Shown here: in pieces, positions 16,732 through 24,673 of the stretch | Numbering within the stretch: position 1 is the first letter of the stretch | How the letters are laid out: each line of letters begins with the position of its first letter | From: Pseudomonadales bacterium | GTDB taxonomy: Bacteria; Pseudomonadota; Gammaproteobacteria; Pseudomonadales; Pseudohongiellaceae | Assembly (NCBI GenBank): GCA_022821865.1 | Contig: JAJECW010000114.1 | Coordinates: forward strand, 1 to 64,000 | Length of the DNA: 64,000 nucleotides | Reading direction: 5' to 3' | Made by a program: the position numbers and the translations under genes | The notes under the pieces: model-generated | What the model was told of the DNA's origin: nothing | The model's database searches: none | Seen by the model: only the letters and a program-made list of their open reading frames with translations

Positions 16732-19166
16732 AGACTCGGGCAAGAGTGGTAGTCATCGGCGGCGGCGTGGTCGGTGTCAGCACCTTGTATCATCTCGCCA
16801 GGAAGGGCTGGGGCGACGAGGTCGTACTGATCGAAAAGGGTGAGTTGACTTCCGGCTCGACCTGGCACGCGGCGGGACTGCTGCCCTTGTTCAACATGAG
16901 TTACTCGGTGGGCCAGATCCACAAATACTCGGTCAAACTCTACCGGAAACTCGAGCGGGAGACCGGACAGCGGGTCGGGTTCAGCCAGGTCGGCAATTTG
17001 CGTCTGGCCATGAACCGTAACCGCATGGACGAGTACTACCAGTACGCGGCTACGGCGAAGACCATCGGAGTGGACGTGCGTTTCCTGACTCCCGCGGAGA
17101 TCGGAAAACTCTGGCCGCTATGCGATATCGACGGTCTCGTCGGCGGAATCTACCATCCCGAGGACGGCTATATTCAGCCCGCCGACCTGACGCAGGCACT
17201 GGCCATCGGCGCCCGCGCCCGCGGCGCGGAAATCTACCGGAAGACCGCGGTCGTCGGCATTACCCAAGCGACCTCCGGCGGCTGGGTCGTGCATACCGAC
17301 AAGGGAGACATCACCTGCGATCACGTCGTTTCCGCGACCGGAAACTACGCCCGCCGGACCGGTGGGATGGTGGGACTCGATATCCCCGTGATGCCGGTGG
17401 AGCATCAATACATCGTCACCGAACCCCATCCGGCGTTGGAAGAGCGCAAACGCGAGGGCCTGCCGGAACTCGGCGTGCTGCGCGAATCGGACGGTTCCTG
17501 GTACCTGCGCGAGGAAAACAGCGGTTTCATCCTCGGCCCCTACGAGAAGGACGCGCCCTGCTGTTACGTCGACGGCCCGGACCCCGCGGCCGAGTACGAA
17601 CTGTTCCAGGAAGACATCGACCGCCTGATGCCCCACATCGAGGCCGCCATGGCGCGGGTGCCGGCATTCGCGGAAGTGGGAATCAAGTCGGTTTACAACG
17701 GCGCCATCGCCTATACGCCCGACGGCAACCCGATCGTCGGCCCGGCCTGGGGCATCGACAACTTCTGGCTGTCCGAGGGGCACAGTTTCGGCATCACGGC
17801 CGCGGGCGGCGCCGGCTGGCAATTGGCCGAATGGATCGTCGGGGGCGAACCCACCGTCGACATGCTTGGCGTCGAGCCGCGCCGCTTCGGCGATTACGCC
17901 ACGAAGGACTATCTCGTCAGGAAAAACGAGGAGGCCTATGCCCATGTCTTCGTCATCCATTACCCCGACGAGGAACGCCCGGCCGCGCGCCCCTTGCGCA
18001 CCGCGCCCTGTTACGAGCGCATGAAGGCGCGGGGCGCCGTTTTCGGACAGAAGTTTGGCTGGGAACGGCCGAATTTCTTCGCCGCGGACGGCATGCCGCG
18101 GGAAGACGACTGGTCGTTCCGCCGTTCGCGCTGGTTCGAAGCGGTGCGCGGGGAAGTCGGCAACGTCACGCGCAATGTCGGCCTGCTGGACATGACCGCC
18201 TTCGCCAAGTGCCGCGTTTCAGGCCCGGGCGCGGAAGATTTCCTCGACCGGTTTGTCGCCAACAGCGTGCCGAAGCAGGCCGGACGGCTGTGTCTGGCCC
18301 ATGCCCTGAACCGCAACGGCGGAGTGCATTCGGAGTTCACGATCCGGCGCGAGTCGGACGATTCCTTCTACCTGGTATCGGCCGGCGCCTTGCAGAGGCT
18401 GGATCACGACTATCTGCGCAAGTACATGCCGCACGACGGTTCGGTGCAGTTTACGCCGCTGACCGGCGCCATGGGCGTGCTGGTATTGGCCGGGCCGAAG
18501 GCAAGGGAACTGTTGTCGCGGGTGACCGACGCCGACCTGTCGAACGAAGCGTTCCGCTGGCTGACCGCACGCGACATCGTGGTAGGCTCGGCGCCGGTCA
18601 ACGCCATGCGGGTGAACTTCGTCGGCGAACTCGGCTGGGAACTGCACCATCCGCTCGAGTACCAGAACCATATCTTCGACGCGCTGTTCGAGGCCGGGGA
18701 GGATCTGGGTCTGGCGCCCTTCGGCATTCGCGCCATGGACTCCATGCGCATGGAGAAATCCTATCGCATGGTGGGCACCGAACTGTCCATTGAGTATTCG
18801 GCCTTCGAGTCGGCCATGGACCGCTTCGTCAAGCCGGACAAGGGCGACTTCCTCGGGCGCGACGCCTTGCTGGCGTCGAAGGAGGCGGGACTGGACAACC
18901 TGCTGGTGACGCTGGAAGTGCACGACGTGGAGGACGCCGACGTGCTTGGCAACAACGCGCTGCTCAAGGACGGGAAAACCGTCGGCCGCGCCACCAGCGG
19001 CAATTTCGGTTTCCGCACGGGCAAATCCCTGGCGCTCGGGATGCTGCCCCCCGATCTGGCCCGGCCGGGGGTCGAAGTCGAAGTGGAGCTGCTCGACAAA
19101 TGCTTCCAGGCAACCGTAATCCCCGAAAGCCCCTTCGACCCCAACAACAAACGTCTGAGAGCCTAA
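16728..19166 (+). CDS. Dimethylglycine/sarcosine dehydrogenase-like FAD + GcvT enzyme
   Basis: This 812-aa protein matches the DMGDH/SARDH family. An FAD domain opens with VVVIGGGVVGVSTLYHLA, and GSTWHAAGL near residue 48 holds the His that carries covalent flavin in relatives. An FAO_M segment (about residues 370-430) follows, then GCV_T (430-700) and GCV_T_C (700-800) folate domains. It would oxidatively demethylate dimethylglycine or sarcosine and trap the released one-carbon unit on THF. As the last gene of the operon, with an ATGA-coupled start, it is consistent with the product of betaine demethylation being used next. Exact substrate is an inference. Confidence 0.92.
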   Translation: MKTRARVVVIGGGVVGVSTLYHLARKGWGDEVVLIEKGELTSGSTWHAAGLLPLFNMSYSVGQIHKYSVKLYRKLERETGQRVGFSQVGNLRLAMNRNRMDEYYQYAATAKTIGVDVRFLTPAEIGKLWPLCDIDGLVGGIYHPEDGYIQPADLTQALAIGARARGAEIYRKTAVVGITQATSGGWVVHTDKGDITCDHVVSATGNYARRTGGMVGLDIPVMPVEHQYIVTEPHPALEERKREGLPELGVLRESDGSWYLREENSGFILGPYEKDAPCCYVDGPDPAAEYELFQEDIDRLMPHIEAAMARVPAFAEVGIKSVYNGAIAYTPDGNPIVGPAWGIDNFWLSEGHSFGITAAGGAGWQLAEWIVGGEPTVDMLGVEPRRFGDYATKDYLVRKNEEAYAHVFVIHYPDEERPAARPLRTAPCYERMKARGAVFGQKFGWERPNFFAADGMPREDDWSFRRSRWFEAVRGEVGNVTRNVGLLDMTAFAKCRVSGPGAEDFLDRFVANSVPKQAGRLCLAHALNRNGGVHSEFTIRRESDDSFYLVSAGALQRLDHDYLRKYMPHDGSVQFTPLTGAMGVLVLAGPKARELLSRVTDADLSNEAFRWLTARDIVVGSAPVNAMRVNFVGELGWELHHPLEYQNHIFDALFEAGEDLGLAPFGIRAMDSMRMEKSYRMVGTELSIEYSAFESAMDRFVKPDKGDFLGRDALLASKEAGLDNLLVTLEVHDVEDADVLGNNALLKDGKTVGRATSGNFGFRTGKSLALGMLPPDLARPGVEVEVELLDKCFQATVIPESPFDPNNKRLRA

Positions 19167-19167
19167 C

Positions 19168-19258
19168 GACTTGCCATGGGCGAGGGCAAGCGTTTACGAA
19201 GCGCAGCTTCGTGCGCAGTCCCGAGCCATGCTCGGCGACTGGACTGGCATGCACAACC
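19168..19258. repeat. Nested-hairpin repeat after the demethylation operon
   Basis: Contains CGACTTGCCATGGGCGAGGG, the palindrome CGAAGCGCAGCTTCG and GGACTGGCATGC, close in kind to the insert at 12090-12239. There is no T-tract, so its role as a terminator is uncertain. Confidence 0.55.
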
Positions 19259-19314
19259 CAGACCCGGAGCCTGCTGTTCCAATGCAAATGCAGCGGGATT
19301 TGTCCTTCGGGGCC

Positions 19315-19346
19315 TTTGATATATCATTATAACTTTCTATATCAAA
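19315..19346. promoter_or_regulatory. Inverted-repeat operator before the GntR/UTRA gene
   Basis: A perfect 9-bp inverted repeat, TTTGATATA (19315-19323) and TATATCAAA (19338-19346), ends 10 bases before the regulator's start. Its AT-rich sequence stands out from the surroundings. The position suggests autoregulation by the GntR protein; this is inferred. Confidence 0.65.
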
Positions 19347-19356
19347 CGGGCCCGCC

Positions 19357-20133
19357 GTGAACGTTTTCGATACCCTGAGTGACGAGTCCCGCTTCAAGGA
19401 ACTCGACAAGTCTTCGCCAACGCCGCTGTATTTCCAGCTCTACAGCCTGCTGAAGACACTGATACTCGACGGTACGCTGCCATTCGGCAGCCGTATGCCC
19501 ACCGAGGAAGTGCTGGCGAATCTGTTCAAGGTCTCCCGGATCACCGCCAAGCGCGCCATGGACGATCTTGCCGGCGAGGGTCTGCTCGCCCGCAGCCGGG
19601 GCAAGGGCACCCATGTCATCTACAAGTATTCGCCGCGGCCGGTGAAGGCGCCCCTGGTGGGCATGCTGCAGGAGATCGAGACCATGGCGCGCAACAGCCG
19701 CGCCCGGGTAATCCGCTGCAGTTGGCAAGAACCGCCCCAGGCGGTGCGGGACGAACTGGGCCTTGATCCGGGAGAGAAGGCCCTGCACCTGGTTCGGGTG
19801 CGGCAGCGGGACCGGCTCGACTTTGGCTACTACACGAGTTGGACCGCCGGAGTGGAGATGCCTTCGAAACCGGCGATATTCGAGACAACGCCCAGACTTT
19901 CCTATTTCCGCCAGAAGGGCCTTGAAGTAACTCATGTCAAGCAGACCCTGAGCGCGGAAGCCGCCGGCGTCGAGGCCGCCAGGGTGCTGGCCGTGGCCGA
20001 GGGCAGCCCCTTGCTGAGTCTGACCCGCCGTTCCTACAACAAGAGCGACGAAGGCGAGCGCATGCACGACTACCTGCGGGCGCTCTACAACCCCGAGCAC
20101 TTCCGCTACGAAATGGACCTTGAGGTCGATTGA
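19357..20133 (+). CDS. GntR-family regulator with UTRA domain
   Basis: The 258-aa protein has an N-terminal winged helix (about residues 22-90: PLYFQLYSLLKTLILDGTLPFG, then SRITAKRAMDDLAGEGLL) and a C-terminal UTRA ligand-binding domain (about 100-250). It is of the HutC subgroup of GntR regulators. The start is a GTG at 19357 because the domain begins just after it and no ATG is nearby. The palindrome at 19315-19346 is a candidate operator. It lies 190 bp after the demethylation operon on the same strand and may sense a methylated amine or one of its products; that link rests only on position. Confidence 0.88.
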   Translation: MNVFDTLSDESRFKELDKSSPTPLYFQLYSLLKTLILDGTLPFGSRMPTEEVLANLFKVSRITAKRAMDDLAGEGLLARSRGKGTHVIYKYSPRPVKAPLVGMLQEIETMARNSRARVIRCSWQEPPQAVRDELGLDPGEKALHLVRVRQRDRLDFGYYTSWTAGVEMPSKPAIFETTPRLSYFRQKGLEVTHVKQTLSAEAAGVEAARVLAVAEGSPLLSLTRRSYNKSDEGERMHDYLRALYNPEHFRYEMDLEVD

Positions 20134-20347
20134 CGTGAGGCTCGGTTGACGCGGCCGACCGGGCGGACTGCCCCTGATTCGGGTTTTGCATGCCGTACCT
20201 GGCGTGAATTTCCGGCCACCGAGCATGGTCCGGCGCAGGCTCCTGGTCCATGTCGAACCGTTCGGCTCCACCCAATCGACAAAGCCGCGAACTTTCGGTA
20301 CTCTCGCGTCTTTTCCGCTGCTCGAAATGCGTGCACAATTCGGTCCC

Positions 20348-21646
20348 ATGAGAGCACTGACCCGGCGCAAGTTTCTGCGTGCCAGCATCCTGGGCGGTCT
20401 GGCCGCGTCCTGGTTTGGCCGCGGCGCGGCTCTTGCCCAGGATGAAACCGGCGGTTCCCCCGCGGGATTCCACGAAGGCATATCCGACGATGAGATTCTG
20501 CTGGGCACTTCCGCCGCCTTCTCCGGCCCCTCCCGCGGCCTTGGCATCGAGTTGTACCGCGGCGCCCAGGCCTGCTTCGCCCGTGTCAACGAGCGGGGCG
20601 GCGTCGGCGGCCGCCGCATTGGGCTGCGGCTGTATGACGATGGCTACCAGCCCGTTCCCTCGGTGCAGAACACCATGGAACTGCTGCTTCGGGACCGGGT
20701 GTTCGCCCTGTTCGGCTATGTGGGCACGCCCACGGTCACCCGGGTGCTGCCGATTCTCAAGAAGTTCCAGGAAGAGAACGTGTACATGTTCTTTCCGTTC
20801 ACCGGCGCCCAGCCCCAGCGGGAGCCGCCCTACGGAGAGTTCGCATTCAACCTGCGCGCTTCCTACCGCGAGGAAACCGCGGGCCTGGTGGAGAACTTCC
20901 TCCGCATCGGCCGCCGCCGGATCGCCGTCTTCTACCAGGCCGACGCCTACGGGCGCAGCGGCTGGGCGGGAGTCCGCGAGGCCCTCGGCGCCCGGGGGGA
21001 GCAGATCGTTGGCGAAGCCACCTACACCCGGGGCGCCGCCTACGGCCGCGGCATGGGCGAACAGGTGGAGATACTGCGCGATGCCGGCCCAGACGCGGTG
21101 ATCTGTATCGGCGCCTACGGCGCCTGCGCGGCGTTTCTCCGCGACGCCATCGACCTCGGGCTGGAAGTCCCCATCGCCAACCTGTCCTTCGTCGGCAGCG
21201 AGAACCTGCTGCAGCTCATTACCGACAGCGTCGACGACAGCGAACGCTATACCCGTTATCTGGTGAACTCCCAGGTGGTGCCGAGCTACGAAGACGAGAG
21301 CATTCCCGTGGTCAGGGAATACGCCGAACTGATGGACCGGTACCGCCCGGAAGTCCCGGAACCCCTGCGCCAGCCGGATTACGTGCCCTTCGACCGCAGC
21401 TTCGTCAGCCTCGAAGGCTTCGTGAACGCGAAGATGCTCGTGGAGATCCTCGGCCGCATGGGCGACTCTCCCAGCCGCGACCGGCTGGAACAGGCGGTTT
21501 TCACCGTGCGGGACTACGATCTCGGCATTGGCGAGATGGTTTCGTTTTCCGAGCAGCGGCGGCAGGGGATGCAGCGGCTGTACTACACCGTGGTGGACCG
21601 GGGCCGGTTCGTGCCACTCGACGATTGGCGGGCGAGGTTTGGATAA
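20348..21646 (+). CDS. Periplasmic ABC-type substrate-binding protein (LivJ-like, type 1)
   Basis: The 432-aa protein is built like branched-chain amino acid/amide binding proteins (periplasmic-binding type I, Peripla_BP_6): ILLGTSAAFSGPSRGLGIEL, then GGRRIGLRLYDDGYQP. The N-terminus TRRKFLRASILGGLAAS resembles a twin-arginine or RR-type signal followed by ALAQ cleavage. I start it at the ATG at 20348 so that the signal begins at residue 1; longer in-frame starts exist at 20186 and 20330. No permease or ATPase gene lies nearby. It overlaps functionally with the sensor gene 1 base after its stop, so a sensing role rather than transport is possible. Confidence 0.87.
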   Translation: MRALTRRKFLRASILGGLAASWFGRGAALAQDETGGSPAGFHEGISDDEILLGTSAAFSGPSRGLGIELYRGAQACFARVNERGGVGGRRIGLRLYDDGYQPVPSVQNTMELLLRDRVFALFGYVGTPTVTRVLPILKKFQEENVYMFFPFTGAQPQREPPYGEFAFNLRASYREETAGLVENFLRIGRRRIAVFYQADAYGRSGWAGVREALGARGEQIVGEATYTRGAAYGRGMGEQVEILRDAGPDAVICIGAYGACAAFLRDAIDLGLEVPIANLSFVGSENLLQLITDSVDDSERYTRYLVNSQVVPSYEDESIPVVREYAELMDRYRPEVPEPLRQPDYVPFDRSFVSLEGFVNAKMLVEILGRMGDSPSRDRLEQAVFTVRDYDLGIGEMVSFSEQRRQGMQRLYYTVVDRGRFVPLDDWRARFG

Positions 21647-21647
21647 G

Positions 21648-22403
21648 ATGAAATTGAACATGAACGTGCAAAAACTGTTTCGCAGGCCGCTGTTCGGGAT
21701 ATTCCTGCTGTTTGGCATCATCGCGGTCTCCACTTCCTGGGTGTGCATCGCCACGGTGGATTCCCAGCTTTCCGAAGAATACGAATCCAACAGCCGGGGC
21801 ATCGCCCAGACCATCGCCGACGCCAGCGTTGACATCATTCTCAACCGCGACCTTTCCGCCCTGCAGTCCCTGATCGATCAGTTCCTGGAGATTCAGGGCA
21901 TCAGCTATATCTACATCGTCAACGAAGACGGCGAGTTTCTCGCCCATACCTTCGTTCCCGGCATTCCCGGGGAGATTCTCGCCTCGGATCCGGCCAATAT
22001 CGATACCGTGGAGCGCGTGCTTGCCGGCGCCGACAGCTATGTGGAAGTCGGCAGCCCGATTCTCGCCGGCGTTGCCGGATCGGTGCATATCGGCATGGAC
22101 AAGTCGGTCATCACCCTCAAGATCCAGCAGGCCGTGGGCCGGCAGATGTATCTGATTTCTTCGATTTTTCTGGTGGGCATCGTCGCCGCCATCATGCTCA
22201 TGAATCTCGCGGCCCGTCCCGTGGAGCATCTGCTCACCTACGCCGTGCAGCTTGCCAGGGCCGAACAGGAAGGGGGGCCGGTTCCCGGCGCCTTGCTCGA
22301 GCGCGACGACGAAGCCGGCCAGCTCGCCCGCCTGTTGCTGTACTTCTCCCGGGTGGCCGATCCGGAAAAAGCCGGCGCGCTCGCCCGGCCGGAAGCGTCC
22401 TGA
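21648..22403 (+). CDS. Membrane sensor with periplasmic Cache-like domain and HAMP, no output domain
   Basis: The protein has 251 aa. One membrane helix at about residues 14-36 is followed by a periplasmic region of ~125 residues (QTIADASVDIILNRDLSALQ, ISYIYIVNEDGEFLAHT) typical of single-Cache sensors. A second helix (about 165-185) leads to a HAMP-like stretch beginning RPVEHLL. It ends soon after, with no kinase, cyclase or methyl-accepting domain. The ATG starts one base after the stop of the substrate-binding protein gene, so the two products probably act together, the binding protein presenting a ligand to the sensor. The downstream partner is not evident. Confidence 0.75.
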   Translation: MKLNMNVQKLFRRPLFGIFLLFGIIAVSTSWVCIATVDSQLSEEYESNSRGIAQTIADASVDIILNRDLSALQSLIDQFLEIQGISYIYIVNEDGEFLAHTFVPGIPGEILASDPANIDTVERVLAGADSYVEVGSPILAGVAGSVHIGMDKSVITLKIQQAVGRQMYLISSIFLVGIVAAIMLMNLAARPVEHLLTYAVQLARAEQEGGPVPGALLERDDEAGQLARLLLYFSRVADPEKAGALARPEAS

Positions 22404-22419
22404 ACCGCGCCGCGGCAAG

Positions 22420-23736
22420 ATGATCGCCCTTCCGCGATTCGTTATCGTCCTGCTTTGCGCGGGGCTGCAACTCTGCCTGGGAACGGTGTACGCCTGGAGT
22501 TTTTTCCAGACCATGCTGGTGAACCAGCTTGGCTGGAGCAATACCGACACGGCGATCGCCTTCGGCATCACGATTTTCTCGCTGGGCATCGCCGCGGCCT
22601 GGGCGGGAATGGCATTGCCCCGCCTCGGGCCGCGCAAACTCGCCCTCGGCGGCAGCATCCTGTTCTCCCTGGGCTATCTCATTGCCGCGCCGGCGCTGGA
22701 ATACAACAATCTGCCGCTGTTCTACTTCGGCTACGGCGTGATCGGCGGCGCCGGCATCGGCCTGGGCTACGTTACGCCCGTGGCTACCGTGGCCAAGTGG
22801 TATCCCGACCGGAAAGGTCTCGCCACGGGCATCGTGGTGATGGGTTTCGGCGTCGGCGCCTTTCTGTTCAGCCGCCTGCTGGCGCCGTTTCTGGTGGTGC
22901 AGACCGCCGAAGACCTGCCTCAGATTTTCATGTGGCTGGGAATCATCTTCGCCGCCATCCTGATTCCAGTCAGCCTGTTCATTCGCAATCCGCCGGAAAA
23001 CCATGCGCCGGCGAGCGCGGGCTCCCCAGCCGCCCGGGAACCGGTGGGCGCCGATCATCCGCGCTTTGTGCGCCGCTGCCTCCGGTCCCGGGAATTCATC
23101 ATTATCTGGCTGATCTTCTTCTTCAATATCTCGGCGGGCATTTCCGTCATCAGCTTCCAGTCGTCGCTGCTGCAGGATGTCTGGGGGCTTGCCGAGCCGG
23201 GGCTCGACCCCCAGGTGCTCGCCGAGTACGGCGCCATGCTCATCGCCGTGAGTTCGCTCTTCAATGGCCTGGGCAGGCTGCTCTGGGGGCTGCTGTCCGA
23301 CCTCATCGGCCGGGTTACGGTGTTCCGCCTGCTGCTCGCGACCCAGATGGTGGTGTTCGCGATTCTCATGACCGAGCGCGACCCTTGGGTCTTCTCGGCC
23401 CTGGTCTGCTACATCCTGCTGTGTTTCGGCGGCGGATTCGCCACCATGCCTTCCTTCATCATCGACGTGTTCGGCGGCAAGAACATGTCCGCCATCTACG
23501 GCGCCATGCTCACGGCCTGGGCCGCGGCGGGCATCGTGGGGCCGCTGTACGTCGGCTATTACAAGGACGTGTACCCGGACCGGGCGGTAATCTACTGCTT
23601 CCTGATCGGCATGCTCATCCTCGGGCTCGGTCTCATTTTCTCCTTCCTGCTCGACGCCGAACGAATCCGCCTTGCCAAGCCAACCCTCCAGGGCACCCTG
23701 AAACAATACGGAATCCCGATTCCGAGGACACTGTAA
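22420..23736 (+). CDS. MFS transporter, oxalate/formate antiporter (OFA)-like
   Basis: This 438-aa inner-membrane carrier has 12 predicted helices. LGTVYAWSFFQTML in the first helix, WYPDRKGLATGIVVMGFGVG after helix 4, and the long central loop fit the OFA family of anion/carboxylate exchangers. I start it at the ATG at 22420, 16 bases after the sensor gene, instead of the longer frame that overlaps that gene. It is the third member of the binding-protein, sensor, carrier set, so the carrier may move the sensed compound, probably a small organic anion. The substrate is not determinable from the sequence. Confidence 0.87.
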   Translation: MIALPRFVIVLLCAGLQLCLGTVYAWSFFQTMLVNQLGWSNTDTAIAFGITIFSLGIAAAWAGMALPRLGPRKLALGGSILFSLGYLIAAPALEYNNLPLFYFGYGVIGGAGIGLGYVTPVATVAKWYPDRKGLATGIVVMGFGVGAFLFSRLLAPFLVVQTAEDLPQIFMWLGIIFAAILIPVSLFIRNPPENHAPASAGSPAAREPVGADHPRFVRRCLRSREFIIIWLIFFFNISAGISVISFQSSLLQDVWGLAEPGLDPQVLAEYGAMLIAVSSLFNGLGRLLWGLLSDLIGRVTVFRLLLATQMVVFAILMTERDPWVFSALVCYILLCFGGGFATMPSFIIDVFGGKNMSAIYGAMLTAWAAAGIVGPLYVGYYKDVYPDRAVIYCFLIGMLILGLGLIFSFLLDAERIRLAKPTLQGTLKQYGIPIPRTL

Positions 23737-23763
23737 GAATTCTAGCGGTCCCGCACAATGTGA

Positions 23764-23875
23764 GTCGCCGCCGGGCGGGCGGTGTTCAGCGGGCGTGTGA
23801 GGCATGGATGCCGAACGCGGAGCCTACAGGGATGTATTTACGGCGTCCGCTGAACACCGCCCGCCCGGCGGCGAC
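23764..23875. repeat. Large inverted repeat (29-bp perfect arms)
   Basis: Arms at 23764-23792 and 23847-23875 are exact reverse complements beginning GTCGCCGCCGGG. The 54-base loop contains GGCATGGATGCC and GCCTACAGGGATGTATT, wording seen in dispersed palindromic elements of other gammaproteobacteria. It lies between the MFS gene and the ferredoxin gene and could end transcription. Confidence 0.85.
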
Positions 23876-23982
23876 GGATCGAAGCCACGGAACATGAAGA
23901 GACACCAAACGAGTGGGGGCCGGTCTTTCTCTCACCTGGACTTGCTGGTAAAGTTGCGCCCTTCTGAACGGATGGCAGTTTG

Positions 23983-24303
23983 ATGATCAAGGTAAAATTT
24001 ATCGAACACGATGGGACCGAGCGCTCGGTCGAGGCGGTCGACGGCAATTCGCTGATGCTGGCGGCTGTTTCCAACAAGGTGCCGGGAATCGACGCCGACT
24101 GCGGCGGCTGCTGTTCCTGCGGCACCTGCCATGTCTATGTCAACGAGGAATGGCTCGACAAGCTCGAGCCCATGGACGAGGACGAAGAGGACATGCTGGA
24201 CATGGTCGACGAGCGCCGATCGAATTCCCGGCTCGCCTGCCAGATCACGGTTCGCGATCGCCTCGACGGCCTGGTAGTGACGACCCCCGAATTCCAGTTC
24301 TAG
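23983..24303 (+). CDS. 2Fe-2S ferredoxin, adrenodoxin-like
   Basis: A 106-aa electron carrier. The cluster ligands appear as CGGCCSCGTC (Cys-x5-Cys-x2-Cys) near residue 40, with the last Cys in RLACQIT near residue 86; an acidic loop (EPMDEDEEDMLDMVDE) sits between them. This layout fits ferredoxins that serve cytochrome P450s or other oxygenases. No such partner gene lies in the window; the RACo-like activator at 14.7 kb also needs a reductant, but nothing links the two. The ATG at 23983 is chosen over the TTG one codon earlier. Confidence 0.92.
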   Translation: MIKVKFIEHDGTERSVEAVDGNSLMLAAVSNKVPGIDADCGGCCSCGTCHVYVNEEWLDKLEPMDEDEEDMLDMVDERRSNSRLACQITVRDRLDGLVVTTPEFQF

Positions 24304-24305
24304 GA

Positions 24306-24460
24306 GCCTGCGCCGTAGGAATTCACGAAAGCGAAAATTCGCTATCGCCGCGCCCCCGGCCGGTCGATTGAGGCGAATATTGGTGAATATGCAACGAAAT
24401 CGAGCGGCCGGGGGCGCGGATGAGAGCGGATTTGCAGCCGTGAATTCCTACGGCGCAGGC
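24306..24460. repeat. Nested inverted repeat downstream of the ferredoxin gene
   Basis: Outer arms of 22 bp (24306-24327 and 24439-24460, beginning GCCTGCGCCGTAGG) and inner arms of 15 bp (24348-24362 and 24405-24419, CCGCGCCCCCGGCCG) are all perfect. The whole can fold as one long interrupted hairpin. It begins 3 bases after the ferredoxin stop. Confidence 0.85.
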
Positions 24461-24673
24461 CCTGGTTCCGGCGCCGCATCCGCTGTAACCGGCGAATCGT
24501 GGCAGAAGCGTGGCGAGCTTCTGCCGATACTGTGGAAGTATGCGTTTTAAGCGGGGCATTCGCCGCGATTCCACAAAATGTCACAGAATCAACCTGATGG
24601 GATGAGTATACTGCCGGGCGTTCGAATCAGGGAAAGGCCGCTGGCTGCCTTGCGCCGGCTGGACGGAAGCGTC

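Noticed and set aside
17120..18793. 557-codon second-frame ORF inside the DMGDH-like gene
   Set aside because: Very Arg-rich overlapping frame, with the coding signal clearly in the other frame.
24318..24427. Possible CRISPR-like repeats near the ferredoxin gene
   Set aside because: There are no regularly spaced direct repeats; the similarity comes from nested inverted repeats.
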